A DNA stretch of 64,000 nucleotides. It comes from Actinoallomurus iriomotensis. Its GTDB lineage: Bacteria; Actinomycetota; Actinomycetes; Streptosporangiales; Streptosporangiaceae. Location of the stretch: NCBI RefSeq assembly GCF_030269445.1, contig NZ_BSTJ01000005.1, forward strand, positions 62,001-126,000, read 5' to 3'. The notes beneath the pieces are model-generated. The model was not told where the DNA came from and did not search any database. It saw nothing but the letters and a program-made list of their open reading frames with translations. Made by a program: the position numbers and the translations under genes. Below, one piece after another: positions 44,995 to 53,494 of the stretch (within the stretch, counting starts at the first letter, position 1; every line of letters starts with the position of its first letter).

Positions 44995-45238
44995 GAATAA
45001 CGACGGGTTGGTATACGCTAACGATGTTGCCGAGGATTCCGGTTCATCCGGATAGGCGCTCTTCCCAGCCGATATGGCTGCGTCTTTCTCGCCCCCCTTC
45101 TTGCTCCGGGCGACCGAACCTCCTCCGCGAGATCGATGTTTCTCTCGTCGGTTTCCGGCGTGCCTGTGGCGCGCCTCCAGGCCGCGTGTCCTTTTCCGCG
45201 TGCCCTTTCTCTGATCTTCCCGCCGAAAGGATCCCCTG
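44995..45238 (+). promoter_or_regulatory. Pyrimidine-rich leader of the short rho gene
   Basis: Between 45000 and 45238 the plus strand has repeated C/T tracts: TCTTTCTCGCCCCCCTTCTTG, CCTCCTCCGC, TTTCTCTCG, TCCTTTTCC, CCCTTTCTCTGATCTTCCC. C-rich, G-poor RNA is what Rho binds, and classical rho genes are autoregulated by termination in their leaders. A rut-like autoregulatory leader is a reasonable inference. TATACGCT near 45011 is a possible -10 element. Confidence 0.45.
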
Positions 45239-46435
45239 ATGAGCACGATGATCGAATCCGCCGCCGCGACCCGGCCGGCGGACTCCAGGCCCCCCGAGGA
45301 GAACCCGCCCGCCCCGGTGTCGGGCATCCTCGACGTGGGGGACAAGAATGCCTTCGTCCGGGTCACCGGCTACCTGCCGGGCCCCGGCGACACCTACCTG
45401 TCCGCCGCCCAGGTCGCGCGGTACGGGCTGCGCCCCGGCGACCACGTCGAAGGCGCCGCGCGCTCTCCCCGGCCGGGCGACCGGCGCGAGAAGTTCCGCA
45501 ACCTCGTCCGCCTGGACACCGTCAACGGCCGCCCTGCGAACAATCCGAACAACACCGACAAGAGGCCGGAATTCGCCGACCTGACGCCGTTGTACCCACA
45601 GGAACGCCTGCGCCTGGAAACGGGCCGCGACGACCTGACCGGACGCATCACCGACCTGATCGCCCCGATCGGGAAAGGCCAGCGCGGGCTCATCGTCGCA
45701 CCGCCGAAGGCGGGCAAGACGATGGTGCTCAAAGCCCTCGCCAAGGCCGTGCGCGCCGCCGACCCCGAATGCCACCTGATGGTCGTCCTGGTGGACGAAC
45801 GGCCCGAGGAGGTCACCGACATGCGGCGGTCGGTGGACGCCGAGGTCGTGCACTCCACCTTCGACCGGCCGGCGAGCGACCACGTCGCGGTCGCCGAGCT
45901 GGCGATCGAGCGAGCCAAACGGCTCGTCGAACTCGGCCGTGACGTGGTCGTCATCCTCGACTCGATCACCCGTCTCGGCCGGGCGTACAACCTCGGGGCG
46001 CCCTCGAACAGCCGGATCCTCGCCGGTGGCGTCGCGACGAGCGCGATCCACCCGCCGCGCCGGTTCCTCGGCGCCGCCCGCAACATCGAGGACGGCGGCT
46101 CGCTGACCATCCTCGCGTCGGTGCTCGTGGAGACCGGCTCGCGCATGGACGAGGTGTTCTTCGAGGAGTTCAAGGGCACCGGGAACATGGAGCTGCGGCT
46201 CCGCCGTGACCTCGCCGACCGGAGGATCTTCCCGGCCGTGGACATCGCCCCCTCCGGCACGCGCCGCGACGACCTGCTGATGTCACCGGCGGAGCTGGAG
46301 GCGGTCAACCGCCTGCGCCAGGTCCTGACCGCCCTGGGCCCTCAGGAGGCCCTCGAACTCCTCATCGGCAAGCTCCGCGACACCTCGTCCAACGCGGAGT
46401 TCCTCACCCAGATCCTGCGCGAAGCCGCGCGCTGA
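45239..46435 (+). CDS. rho: Compact transcription termination factor Rho paralogue
   Basis: This 398-residue hexameric helicase-type protein has a cold-shock-like RNA-binding domain (about 28-100, GILDV...YLSAAQVARYGLRPGDHVEG) and a RecA-like domain. The latter has Walker A APPKAGKT (154-161), DERPEEVTDM (187-195), Walker B VVVILDSITRLGRAYN, and the C-terminal arginine finger region GTGNMELRLRRDLADRRIFPAVDI. Housekeeping actinobacterial Rho is about 600-700 residues with a long arginine-rich N-terminal insertion. This protein lacks it entirely and has NAFVRV in place of the usual GFGFLR of the primary RNA site. It is therefore probably a second Rho with altered RNA specificity. Its leader is pyrimidine-rich. 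Confidence 0.9.
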   Translation: MSTMIESAAATRPADSRPPEENPPAPVSGILDVGDKNAFVRVTGYLPGPGDTYLSAAQVARYGLRPGDHVEGAARSPRPGDRREKFRNLVRLDTVNGRPANNPNNTDKRPEFADLTPLYPQERLRLETGRDDLTGRITDLIAPIGKGQRGLIVAPPKAGKTMVLKALAKAVRAADPECHLMVVLVDERPEEVTDMRRSVDAEVVHSTFDRPASDHVAVAELAIERAKRLVELGRDVVVILDSITRLGRAYNLGAPSNSRILAGGVATSAIHPPRRFLGAARNIEDGGSLTILASVLVETGSRMDEVFFEEFKGTGNMELRLRRDLADRRIFPAVDIAPSGTRRDDLLMSPAELEAVNRLRQVLTALGPQEALELLIGKLRDTSSNAEFLTQILREAAR

Positions 46436-46441
46436 CCCGCA

Positions 46442-47239
46442 TCACCACCACTCGACGGCCGGCCCGCTCCGTATGAAATAGGCGTAGGGAAATTCGCCGA
46501 TCATGTCGTTGAGAGGTGCGGCCCACCCGTCCCGGCCGTTCACGGCATAGACGTCGTCCAGGTGCACGGCGTTCATGTAGCGAGGAAACCTCGATGAGTG
46601 GTCCGCCAGGTAGAGGAACCCTCGGGAGCCCGGCACGTAGCTCATCTGCTCCAGGATCTTCGCCGTCCCGGTGACATTTTCGAACTGGTAAGGGCGGCCG
46701 GGGTCCCATCGTCTGCTCGCCAGTCCTTCAACGAAGGTGTCGAAGTCCATCTCGTATGCTGGTTTGCCGGCGACCGACACCTTCTTCGTGGTGAGGAAGT
46801 CGTCTATCGCGAGCGCACTCGACCAGGAAGGCTCTTGCTGCAGAACGCCCCCGACGAGCTTTGTGTTCTGGCCTCTGAGGGGATTCACGTTCCTGGCGAC
46901 GAAGTTCATCACCTCGCCCGTGCAGTTGTTCCACTTCGACCTTCGCATGTACGCCGCAACATCGCTGATCCTCTGGTGGCCGAGACGCAACCACTCCTCT
47001 TCTTCGCGGGTGACGTTCTCAAAAGGATTCTCTCCGCGGAGGGTGCCGTCGACGAAACGACCCCTGACGCCCTCGGTGTCCCGAGGTAGAAGGTGGTTCA
47101 CATTATCGGTGACGTCCTTGTAGGCGTGAGAGATTCCTCTTGCCGCGTTAGAGGCCCCCTTCGCGCCCGTGTGGAAAAAATCTCCGGTTGCACGGAAAAT
47201 CGTTTTCGCGAGGTTCTTTCCTTCTGCGCCACCGACCAT
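46442..47239 (-). CDS. Candidate papain-fold (Tox-PL-like) protein, unknown
   Basis: The 265-residue product starts at ATG 47239, chosen because AGGAGAT lies five bases upstream. It is less GC-rich than its neighbours, suggesting recent acquisition. It has no signal peptide or membrane helix. An N-terminal Gly/Ala-rich helical part is followed by KWNNCTGEVMNFV with C106, and later NAVHLDDVYAVNGRDGW with H226 and N234/D237. The Cys...His...Asn/Asp order, with a hydrophobic strand before the His, recalls papain-like fold toxins of polymorphic toxin systems. This is pattern recognition only; no immunity gene is adjacent. TATGAT (minus strand, 47392-47397) is a possible -10. Confidence 0.5.
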   Translation of the reverse strand: MVGGAEGKNLAKTIFRATGDFFHTGAKGASNAARGISHAYKDVTDNVNHLLPRDTEGVRGRFVDGTLRGENPFENVTREEEEWLRLGHQRISDVAAYMRRSKWNNCTGEVMNFVARNVNPLRGQNTKLVGGVLQQEPSWSSALAIDDFLTTKKVSVAGKPAYEMDFDTFVEGLASRRWDPGRPYQFENVTGTAKILEQMSYVPGSRGFLYLADHSSRFPRYMNAVHLDDVYAVNGRDGWAAPLNDMIGEFPYAYFIRSGPAVEWW

Positions 47240-47452
47240 GCGAATCTCCTGTGGGGGCATACGGGAGGTCGGCCGAAATCCCGTACGCGCCATCGTGCTG
47301 ATCGCACGACATCGCAGCCCCCGGCCAGGTGCCGGCTTGGCGGCAGAGCCGACCGGGGGAGGGCGTTGACGACGGCCGACGCATGGTCGGCATCATACAG
47401 ACATCAGTGTCTCTTCGACGGGCGAAGCGCGCCGCCTCCGCCCGGCCGGGTT

Positions 47453-49255
47453 CTAGTCGACGGTGACGCTCTTGGCCAGGTTGCGCGGTTTGTCGACGTC
47501 GTGGTCGAGCGCGACCGCGGCGTGGTACGCGAGCAGCTGCAGTGGGATCGGCAGCAGGATCGCGTCGAGTTCCGGCTCGTTCTTGGGCACGACGACGGAG
47601 TCCTCGCCCGCGTCGGTGTGGCCGATCGTGATGACCCGGCCGTGCCGGGCGCGGATCTCCCCGAGCGTCGAGCGGTTCTTGTCCAGCAGTTCGTCGTCCG
47701 GCACGATCGCGACGGCCGGCAGGTCGGGGCTGATGAGAGCGAGAGGCCCGTGCTTGAGCTCGCTCGCCGGGTACGCCTCCGCGTGGATGTAGGAGACCTC
47801 CTTGAGCTTCTGCGCCCCCTCCCGCGCGACCGGCCAGCCGCGCACCCGGCCGACGAACAGCATGCTGCGGTACTTCGCCAGGTCCGCGGCGAGGGCGGCG
47901 ATCCGGTCCTCCTGCCGCAGGATCTCCTCGATCTGGCCCGGCAGCGCCCGCAGGCCCTCGGCGATCCGCCGCCCGTCGGCGGGGGACAGGTCGTGGATGC
48001 GGCCCAGATGCAGGGCGAGCAGCGCGAACACCACGGCCGTCGACGTGTAGGCCTTAGTGGAGGCCACCGCGATCTCCGGTCCGGCGTGCAGGTAGATCCC
48101 GCCGTCGCACTCGCGGGCGATCGCGCTGCCGACCGCGTTGACCACTCCGAGGACCCGGCCGCCCTTGCGCCGGAGCTCCTGGACGGCCGCGAGCGTGTCG
48201 TACGTCTCGCCGGACTGGCTCACCGCGATGTACAGCGTGTCCGCCTCGACGACCGGGTTGCGATAGCGGAACTCCGAGGCGGGTTCGGCGTCGGCCGGGA
48301 TGCGGGCCAGCTCCTCGATGAGCTGCGCGCCGACCTGCCCGGCGTAGTACGCCGAGCCGCAGCCGAGGATCTTGACCCGGCGGATCGCCCGCGCCTCGCG
48401 CGGGTCCAGTTCCAGCCCGCCCAGGTGCGCGGTGTGGAACCGGCCGTCGAGCCGCCCGCGCAAGGCGCGCTCGACCGCGGCGGGCTGCTCGTGGATCTCC
48501 TTGCGCATGAAGTGCGTGTAGCCCTCGGCGTCGTAGGCGGCGTCCTCGGTCTCGATGACCGACGGCTCCTTGCGGGTCGCGCGGGCGTCGGGCGTGGACG
48601 TGCGGAACCCGTCCGGGCGGATCGTGGCGAGCTCGCCGTCGTCCAGGTGCACCACCTGGCGCGTGTAGCGGACCAGCGCGGCGACGTCGGAGGCCGCGTA
48701 CATCTCCTTCTCACCGATGCCGAGCACGACCGGGCTGCCGTTGCGGGCGACGACGAGCACGCCGGGGTGGCGCGTGTCCACGACGGCGATGCCGTACGTG
48801 CCGACGATCTGCGACAGCGCCTCGCGTACGGCGTCCTCCAGCTCGGCGGCGGCCGAGCGCGCGATCAGGTGCGGCAGGACCTCGCTGTCGGTCTCGGAGG
48901 CGAGGACGACGCCGTCGGCCCGCAGCTTGGCGCGCAGCTCGTCGGCGTTCTCGATGATGCCGTTGTGCACGACGGCCACGGTGCCGGCGACGTGCGGGTG
49001 GGCGTTGTCGTCGCTCGGCTCACCGTGCGTCGCCCACCGGGTGTGGCCGATGCCCGTACCGCCCTTGAACCGGGCGGGCAGGCTCGCCGCGAGGGCGGCG
49101 ACGCGGCCCGCGGCCTTGCGCACCCGCAGGTCGCCCGAGCGGCCGACGACCGCGAGCCCGGCCGAGTCGTACCCGCGGTACTCCAGGCGTGCCAGCCCCT
49201 CGGTCAGGATGGGGACGGCGTCCCCGGGCCCGGTGTAGGCGACGATTCCGCACAT
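47453..49255 (-). CDS. glmS: Glutamine-fructose-6-phosphate aminotransferase
   Basis: This 600-residue enzyme makes glucosamine 6-phosphate from fructose 6-phosphate and glutamine. The N-terminal nucleophile is C2 in MCGIVAYTG, with GHTRWATHGEPSDDNAHPH of the glutaminase domain. Two SIS domains follow (ILGCGSAYYAGQVGAQLIEELARI, SQSGETYDTLAAVQ, VASTKAYTSTAVVFALLAL), ending in KPRNLAKSVTVD. Length is normal. A conserved 89-residue ORF precedes it. Many actinomycetes have two glmS genes. The 13-bp gap to the small gene suggests one operon. Confidence 0.95.
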   Translation of the reverse strand: MCGIVAYTGPGDAVPILTEGLARLEYRGYDSAGLAVVGRSGDLRVRKAAGRVAALAASLPARFKGGTGIGHTRWATHGEPSDDNAHPHVAGTVAVVHNGIIENADELRAKLRADGVVLASETDSEVLPHLIARSAAAELEDAVREALSQIVGTYGIAVVDTRHPGVLVVARNGSPVVLGIGEKEMYAASDVAALVRYTRQVVHLDDGELATIRPDGFRTSTPDARATRKEPSVIETEDAAYDAEGYTHFMRKEIHEQPAAVERALRGRLDGRFHTAHLGGLELDPREARAIRRVKILGCGSAYYAGQVGAQLIEELARIPADAEPASEFRYRNPVVEADTLYIAVSQSGETYDTLAAVQELRRKGGRVLGVVNAVGSAIARECDGGIYLHAGPEIAVASTKAYTSTAVVFALLALHLGRIHDLSPADGRRIAEGLRALPGQIEEILRQEDRIAALAADLAKYRSMLFVGRVRGWPVAREGAQKLKEVSYIHAEAYPASELKHGPLALISPDLPAVAIVPDDELLDKNRSTLGEIRARHGRVITIGHTDAGEDSVVVPKNEPELDAILLPIPLQLLAYHAAVALDHDVDKPRNLAKSVTVD

Positions 49256-49267
49256 GAGTCCTGCCTC

Positions 49268-49537
49268 TCAGCCGTAGACGATCCGCCGGAGCTGGCGCAG
49301 CGACAGCTCCGGCGGAGCCACGCGGCGCTGCGGCAGCTCGGCCGCGACGCGTTCGAAGATCTGGTCGTTGGTGAGCCCGGCCGCCTTCAGCTCGGCGTGC
49401 CGCCGGCGGACGAAGTCCTCGGCCGGCTCGGCGAAGTAGGCCAGCACGTCGGCCACCACGCGCGCGGCCTCACCCGCGCTCAGCGACGTCGTACGGGCGA
49501 GGTGGACGAGAAGGTCGTCGTACGCGTGGCTGGGCAT
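49268..49537 (-). CDS. Small conserved protein preceding glmS
   Basis: This 89-residue helical protein contains YDDLLVHLARTTSLSAGEAARVVADVLAYF and a basic C-terminus with ELSLRQLRRIVYG. I recognise the same order (a short protein directly upstream of a glmS copy) in other actinomycetes, but no function. Co-translation with glmS is suggested by the 12-bp gap. It may be an RNA or protein partner that controls GlmS (inference). Confidence 0.7.
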   Translation of the reverse strand: MPSHAYDDLLVHLARTTSLSAGEAARVVADVLAYFAEPAEDFVRRRHAELKAAGLTNDQIFERVAAELPQRRVAPPELSLRQLRRIVYG

Positions 49538-49640
49538 GTGGCAGGATCTAACCCCATGTGGCGAGAGAAAGCCAAGAATCCTGCCCGATATCGGGCAGGA
49601 AACAGGCCTTAGGTCCCTGTAATGGTCCTTCCGTAAAGAG

Positions 49641-50393
49641 TCAGGCGGTCGCGCCGCCGTCGACGGTGAGCTCGTGTCCGACGACGAACGCCGCCTCGGA
49701 CGAGGCCAGCCACAGGACCGCGGCGGCCACCTCCTCGGCCGCGCCGATCCGTCCCGCCGGGACGCGCGCCCCGACCCGTGCCGCGCGGTCCGCCTCGCTC
49801 TCGCCGGGGCGCATCGACATCGCGGTGGCGACCGGTCCGGGGCTGACCACGTTGATCCGTACGCCGTCGGCGACGGCCTCGCGGGCGGCGGCCTTGGACA
49901 GCGCGACGACTCCGGCCTTGGTCGCGCCGTACGCGCCGAGGCCCGGCACGGCGGTGACCCCGATCGACGCGGTGTTCACGATCGCGCCGCCGCCGTGCGC
50001 GCGCATGTGCGCGATCTCGTGCCGGAGCGCCAGCCACACGCCGGTCAGGTTGGTGCCGACCATGGCCGTCCAGTCGTCCTCGGCGATCCCGGTCACCGGC
50101 CCGCCCGCCAGGACGGCGGCGTTGTTGAACGCGACGTGCAGGCCGCCGTGACGCTCGACCGTGGTGGCCACGAGCCGGGCGACATCCTCCGATCTCGAGA
50201 CGTCGGCGGTGACGGCGCTCGCGGTGCCGCCCTCCTCCTTGATGAGCCGCACGGTCGCCTCCAGCGGCCCGGCGCCGCGGCCGGCCACGACGACGGTCGC
50301 GCCCTCGCGGGCGAACGCCAGCGCGGTGGCCCGGCCGATGCCGGATCCGCCGCCCGTCACGAGCGCGACCTGTCCGGTAAAGCGTGCGGTCAT
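49641..50393 (-). CDS. SDR-family oxidoreductase
   Basis: This 250-residue classical short-chain dehydrogenase has TGGGSGIGRA, NNAAVL, catalytic S in NTASIG, YGATK with Y and K, and SPGPVATAM. It uses NAD(P)H; the substrate is unknown. ATG 50393 follows AGGAGAAGGAC. It is downstream of a disrupted MFS gene and a TetR gene in the same direction, so it probably belonged to that regulon. Confidence 0.9.
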   Translation of the reverse strand: MTARFTGQVALVTGGGSGIGRATALAFAREGATVVVAGRGAGPLEATVRLIKEEGGTASAVTADVSRSEDVARLVATTVERHGGLHVAFNNAAVLAGGPVTGIAEDDWTAMVGTNLTGVWLALRHEIAHMRAHGGGAIVNTASIGVTAVPGLGAYGATKAGVVALSKAAAREAVADGVRINVVSPGPVATAMSMRPGESEADRAARVGARVPAGRIGAAEEVAAAVLWLASSEAAFVVGHELTVDGGATA

Positions 50394-50408
50394 GTCCTTC
50401 TCTCCTGT

Positions 50409-51013
50409 TCATCGAGTCCGGCGCCGAAGCGGCGCCAGGGGTGCGGTGAGGGCGAGGGCGGCCGCGGCGACCCGCGGCGCGACCGCGTACCCGCTTCCGG
50501 CCTCGCCCGAGTGGGCGTTCGCGATCGCGACCAGGACGGTGAGCCCGACCGGCGGCTCGACCTCCATGGCGCGCCGCCGGCCAGCCCCAGATGTCCGGCC
50601 GGGACGTCCTCGGTGGCCGCGACCGTCGCGGCGGCGAACGTCACGCCCGCGCCCAGCGGGAAGACGAGCAGCCCGGCGTAGGGCGCGCCGAGCCGGGGGA
50701 GCAGCCGACCGGCGAGCACACCCGCGGCGGCCAGGGCCGGGGCGGGCACGAACACGGCGCGCGGCCGGAGCAGGTCCGTGGGACGGCCGCCGAGCAGCAG
50801 CAGCCCGCCGAAGGACGATCCGTACGCGGACGCGGCGAGTACCAGGTCGCGGGGGCCGGTCCGCAGGTCACGCTGGATCGCGGGGAGCGCGACGGTGATG
50901 ACGGTGATGCTCGCGATGACCGTGACCTGGATCGTCGCGAGCAGGGCGAAGGCCGCTCTATCGAGACCGGTCGTTCTGTTATCGAGGCGTGCGGAGGCGC
51001 TGGTCGAGGTCAC
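50409..51013 (-). pseudogene. Disrupted MFS drug-transporter gene
   Basis: One frame opens with the first membrane helices of a DHA2-type transporter (IQVTVIASITVITVALPAIQRDLRT, DLVLAASAYGSSFGGLLLLGGRPTDLLRPR). It skips several helices, continues with VFPLGAGVTFAAATVAATED, then changes frame near 50575. Another minus-strand frame supplies the final helix (VGLTVLVAIANAHSGEA ... ALTAPLAPLRR) and a stop at 50409. Intact relatives are about 470-500 residues. An internal deletion plus a frameshift therefore make this a pseudogene. A copy of the TetR operator lies inside its 5' end. Confidence 0.75.
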
Positions 51014-51027
51014 GATGAGTCTCCCGG

Positions 51028-51609
51028 TCAGTCCAGGAGCGACAGGGCCTGGGCGGCCGCGTCGCGAATGCGGGCGGGCTCCGGCGCCGTTCGGCCGAGG
51101 ACCCGGATGCCCTGGAGCAGCACGAGCAGGAACCGCGCCAGGGCCTGCGGGTCCTTCTCCGCGGCGAGCTCGCCCTGGGCGCGGGCGCGGATGAGCGCCG
51201 AGGTCAGCGCGGTCTCCACGGTGTCCCAGCTGGCGGCCACGCGCCGGGCCGCGTGCGGGTCGCGGGGGGCCAGCTCGACCGCGGTGTTCACCACCAGGCA
51301 GCCGCGCCGGCGCTCGTCGGTGAGGGACTCCTCGGTGTAGGCGTTCACCAGCGCGCGTACGGCCGGCAGCGCCGGGCCCGGCTGGGACAGCAGCTCCACG
51401 ACGTTCGGGTCGCGGACCTGGACGTACCGCTCGTACGCCTTGAGGTAGAGCTCGTGCTTGCCGCCGAAGGTGGCGTAGATGCTCGCGCGGGCGATGCCGA
51501 GGTGCTCCACGAGGTCGGCCATCGAGGTGGCCTCGTAACCGCGTTCCCAGAACAGCTCCATGGCCTTCTGGAGCGCCGAGTCCGGGTCGAACTCCTTGGT
51601 GCGTGCCAC
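51028..51609 (-). CDS. TetR-family repressor
   Basis: This 193-residue TetR regulator has SALQKAMELFWERGYEATSMADLVEHLGIARASIYATFGGKHELYLKAYERYV and the TetR_C ligand domain with a cysteine (GCLVVNTAVEL). It probably controls the SDR and disrupted MFS genes below. A perfect 12-bp palindrome lies 24 bp upstream of its start (51633-51644), and a related site occurs at 50958-50972 before the MFS gene. The promoter would be shared with the next MFS gene, which ends in the operator. Confidence 0.88.
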   Translation of the reverse strand: MARTKEFDPDSALQKAMELFWERGYEATSMADLVEHLGIARASIYATFGGKHELYLKAYERYVQVRDPNVVELLSQPGPALPAVRALVNAYTEESLTDERRRGCLVVNTAVELAPRDPHAARRVAASWDTVETALTSALIRARAQGELAAEKDPQALARFLLVLLQGIRVLGRTAPEPARIRDAAAQALSLLD

Positions 51610-51625
51610 GAACGGAACCGTAGCC

Positions 51626-51644
51626 CTATCGAGACCGATCGGTC
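51626..51644. promoter_or_regulatory. TetR operator candidate (12-bp perfect palindrome)
   Basis: GACCGATCGGTC at 51633-51644 is a perfect palindrome preceded by CTATCGA. The 12-mer CTATCGAGACCG (51626-51637) recurs at 50958-50969, where it merges into GACCGGTC (50965-50972). Two similar sites, one before the TetR gene and one before its target, support autoregulation. Confidence 0.6.
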
Positions 51645-52899
51645 AATTAAAGGAGCCCGGTCGGTGACACGCGGCCATCGCTTCCCGCTCGCGCCGGCGT
51701 GGCCTGCCGGGCGACACGCTCCGGTAGCCCCGGACGTCGGCGAGCGCCAGCACGGCCAGGTTCGCCCCGGCGACCAGGACCGCCAGGGCCAGCAACGGTG
51801 CGGCGGCCCCGGTCACCGCGGCGACCGGGGCCGCCACCGCCATCCCGAGCGGCCGGCTGGCGAAGGAGATCAGTGCGTCGAACGAGCCGACCCGGCCCAG
51901 CGACTCCTGCGGGATCCGGTGCTGCAGGGTCGTCTCCCACAGCGGGCTGAGCACCCCGAGGCCGAACATCGCCGCGAAATAGGTCGGCGCGACGACCGCC
52001 AGCAGCGCGCCGGAGGGGACGAGCGCGGCAACCCCGAGCGCGGCCAGCGGCAGCCCGTACACCGCGCCGCCGAACGCGACCGCCACCAGCGGGCGGCGGA
52101 TCCGCAGCCGGCTCGCGCAATACACCCCGATCAGCATGCCCGCGGTGCCGGCCTGGGCGATGACCACCCAGGCGGCGTCCCCGCCCAGACGCCGGACCGC
52201 GATGACCGGGGCGAGCGTCAGCAGGAACCCCGCCGCCAGATGCCAGACGCCGTGCCCGGTCACGATGGCGAGGAACCACGAGTGCCGCCGCGTCTCCCGC
52301 CAGCCCTCGCGCAGCTCCGCGGTGAACCGCTCCCGCTCGACGTGCGGCGTGGGGCGGCGTGGGGCGAGCCCGCCGAGGGTCGCCGCGGAGACCGCGAAGA
52401 GCCCGGCGGTGAGCAGCGATGACCAGCCGGGTCCCGCGGCCAGTACCAGCCCGCCGGCGGCGGCCGGGGCGGCCATCTGGGCCAGCCCCTCGGCGACGCC
52501 GAGCCGGGCGTTCGCCCGGAGCCGGTCGGCGCCCTCGATGACGCCCGCCACCAGCCGCCGTACGGCCGGGGTCCCGAACGCCACTCCGGCGCCGGTGACG
52601 GCCGAGAGGGCGGCCAGCTCCGGGATCCGGGCCGGGCCGCGCAGCAGCTCCACGCCGATCGCGGCCTGCGCCGCGCCGCGCAGCAGGTCGGCGGCGAACA
52701 CCACCCGCTGGGCCGGGAACCGGTCGGCGACCACCCCGGCGACCGGCAGCAGCAACAGCATCGGGAGCAGCTCACAGGCCAGGACGACGCCGAGCGTGGC
52801 GGCCGAGCCGGTGGCCCGCACCACGGCGAGCGTCAGGGTCGTCGGGATGAGCGCGGTGGCCAGGGCGGCGTTGGTCCGGCCGAAGATCAGTCGACGCAT
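51643..52899 (-). CDS. MFS exporter (EntS/TetV-like)
   Basis: This 418-residue transporter has about 12 predicted helices and the MFS motif A ADRFPAQRVVFAADLLRGAAQ. RIPQESLGRVGSFDALISFASRPLG is the conserved region of the MFS_3 (enterobactin exporter-like) family. It is divergent from a MarR gene with a 12-bp-arm inverted repeat in the spacer (52911-52943), so MarR control is likely. Its stop overlaps the TetR operator of the next gene. Confidence 0.88.
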   Translation of the reverse strand: MRRLIFGRTNAALATALIPTTLTLAVVRATGSAATLGVVLACELLPMLLLLPVAGVVADRFPAQRVVFAADLLRGAAQAAIGVELLRGPARIPELAALSAVTGAGVAFGTPAVRRLVAGVIEGADRLRANARLGVAEGLAQMAAPAAAGGLVLAAGPGWSSLLTAGLFAVSAATLGGLAPRRPTPHVERERFTAELREGWRETRRHSWFLAIVTGHGVWHLAAGFLLTLAPVIAVRRLGGDAAWVVIAQAGTAGMLIGVYCASRLRIRRPLVAVAFGGAVYGLPLAALGVAALVPSGALLAVVAPTYFAAMFGLGVLSPLWETTLQHRIPQESLGRVGSFDALISFASRPLGMAVAAPVAAVTGAAAPLLALAVLVAGANLAVLALADVRGYRSVSPGRPRRREREAMAACHRPGSFN

Positions 52900-52910
52900 G
52901 CACCGGAAAG

Positions 52911-52943
52911 TAGTTCGCTGACATATGATTCGTCAACGAACTA
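52911..52943. promoter_or_regulatory. MarR operator candidate with 12-bp arms
   Basis: TAGTTCGCTGAC (52911-52922) and GTCAACGAACTA (52932-52943) are complementary except at one position, with a 9-base spacer. The site lies between the divergent MFS gene (start 52899) and the MarR gene (start 52961). Confidence 0.65.
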
Positions 52944-52960
52944 TTTGCCGACGTAGCATA

Positions 52961-53473
52961 ATGGCCCGTGTGGAGGACTCCGTCGATCACCACCTGGCCC
53001 GGTGGCGCGGCAAGGCACCCTACGACGAGCGCACTGAGGCGATCATCACCCGGATGCAGTTCCTGGTGAAGCACGTCCACCAGGCCAAGGACCGCGCCCT
53101 GGCCGAGATCGGGCTGCAGGAGTTCGAGTTCGAGACCCTGCACCGGCTGGTCTCTCACGGCGGGTCGATGACGCCCTCCGAGCTGGCGCAGGAGCTGCTG
53201 CTGTCACCCGCCGGAATGACCGGGCGGCTGGACACGCTGGAGCAGGCCGGGCTGGTAAGGCGGCTGCGCGGCACCGGCGACCGGCGCCGGGTCGGGGTGG
53301 AGCTCACCGACGCCGGCCACGCGAAGTGGCTGGCCGCGATGGAAGTGCGCGCCGTGGTCGAAGGCGACATGGTCGCCGCGCTGGACCCGGCCGCCCAGGA
53401 GACGCTGGACGCGTTGCTCAGGCAGATGCTCGCCAAGGTGGAGACCGACCGGAACGCCGCCTCCACCCGCTGA
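52961..53473 (+). CDS. MarR-family transcriptional regulator
   Basis: This 170-residue MarR protein from ATG 52961 has GSMTPSELAQELLLSPAGMTGRLDTLEQAGLVRRLRGTGDRRRVGVELTDAG, the canonical winged helix with a D-x-R-x6-LT wing. The frame extends upstream by 12 residues, but that segment lies inside the operator. It should repress the divergent exporter and itself. The ligand is unknown. Confidence 0.88.
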   Translation: MARVEDSVDHHLARWRGKAPYDERTEAIITRMQFLVKHVHQAKDRALAEIGLQEFEFETLHRLVSHGGSMTPSELAQELLLSPAGMTGRLDTLEQAGLVRRLRGTGDRRRVGVELTDAGHAKWLAAMEVRAVVEGDMVAALDPAAQETLDALLRQMLAKVETDRNAASTR

Positions 53474-53494
53474 ACACCGGGGGCCCGCGCGGTT

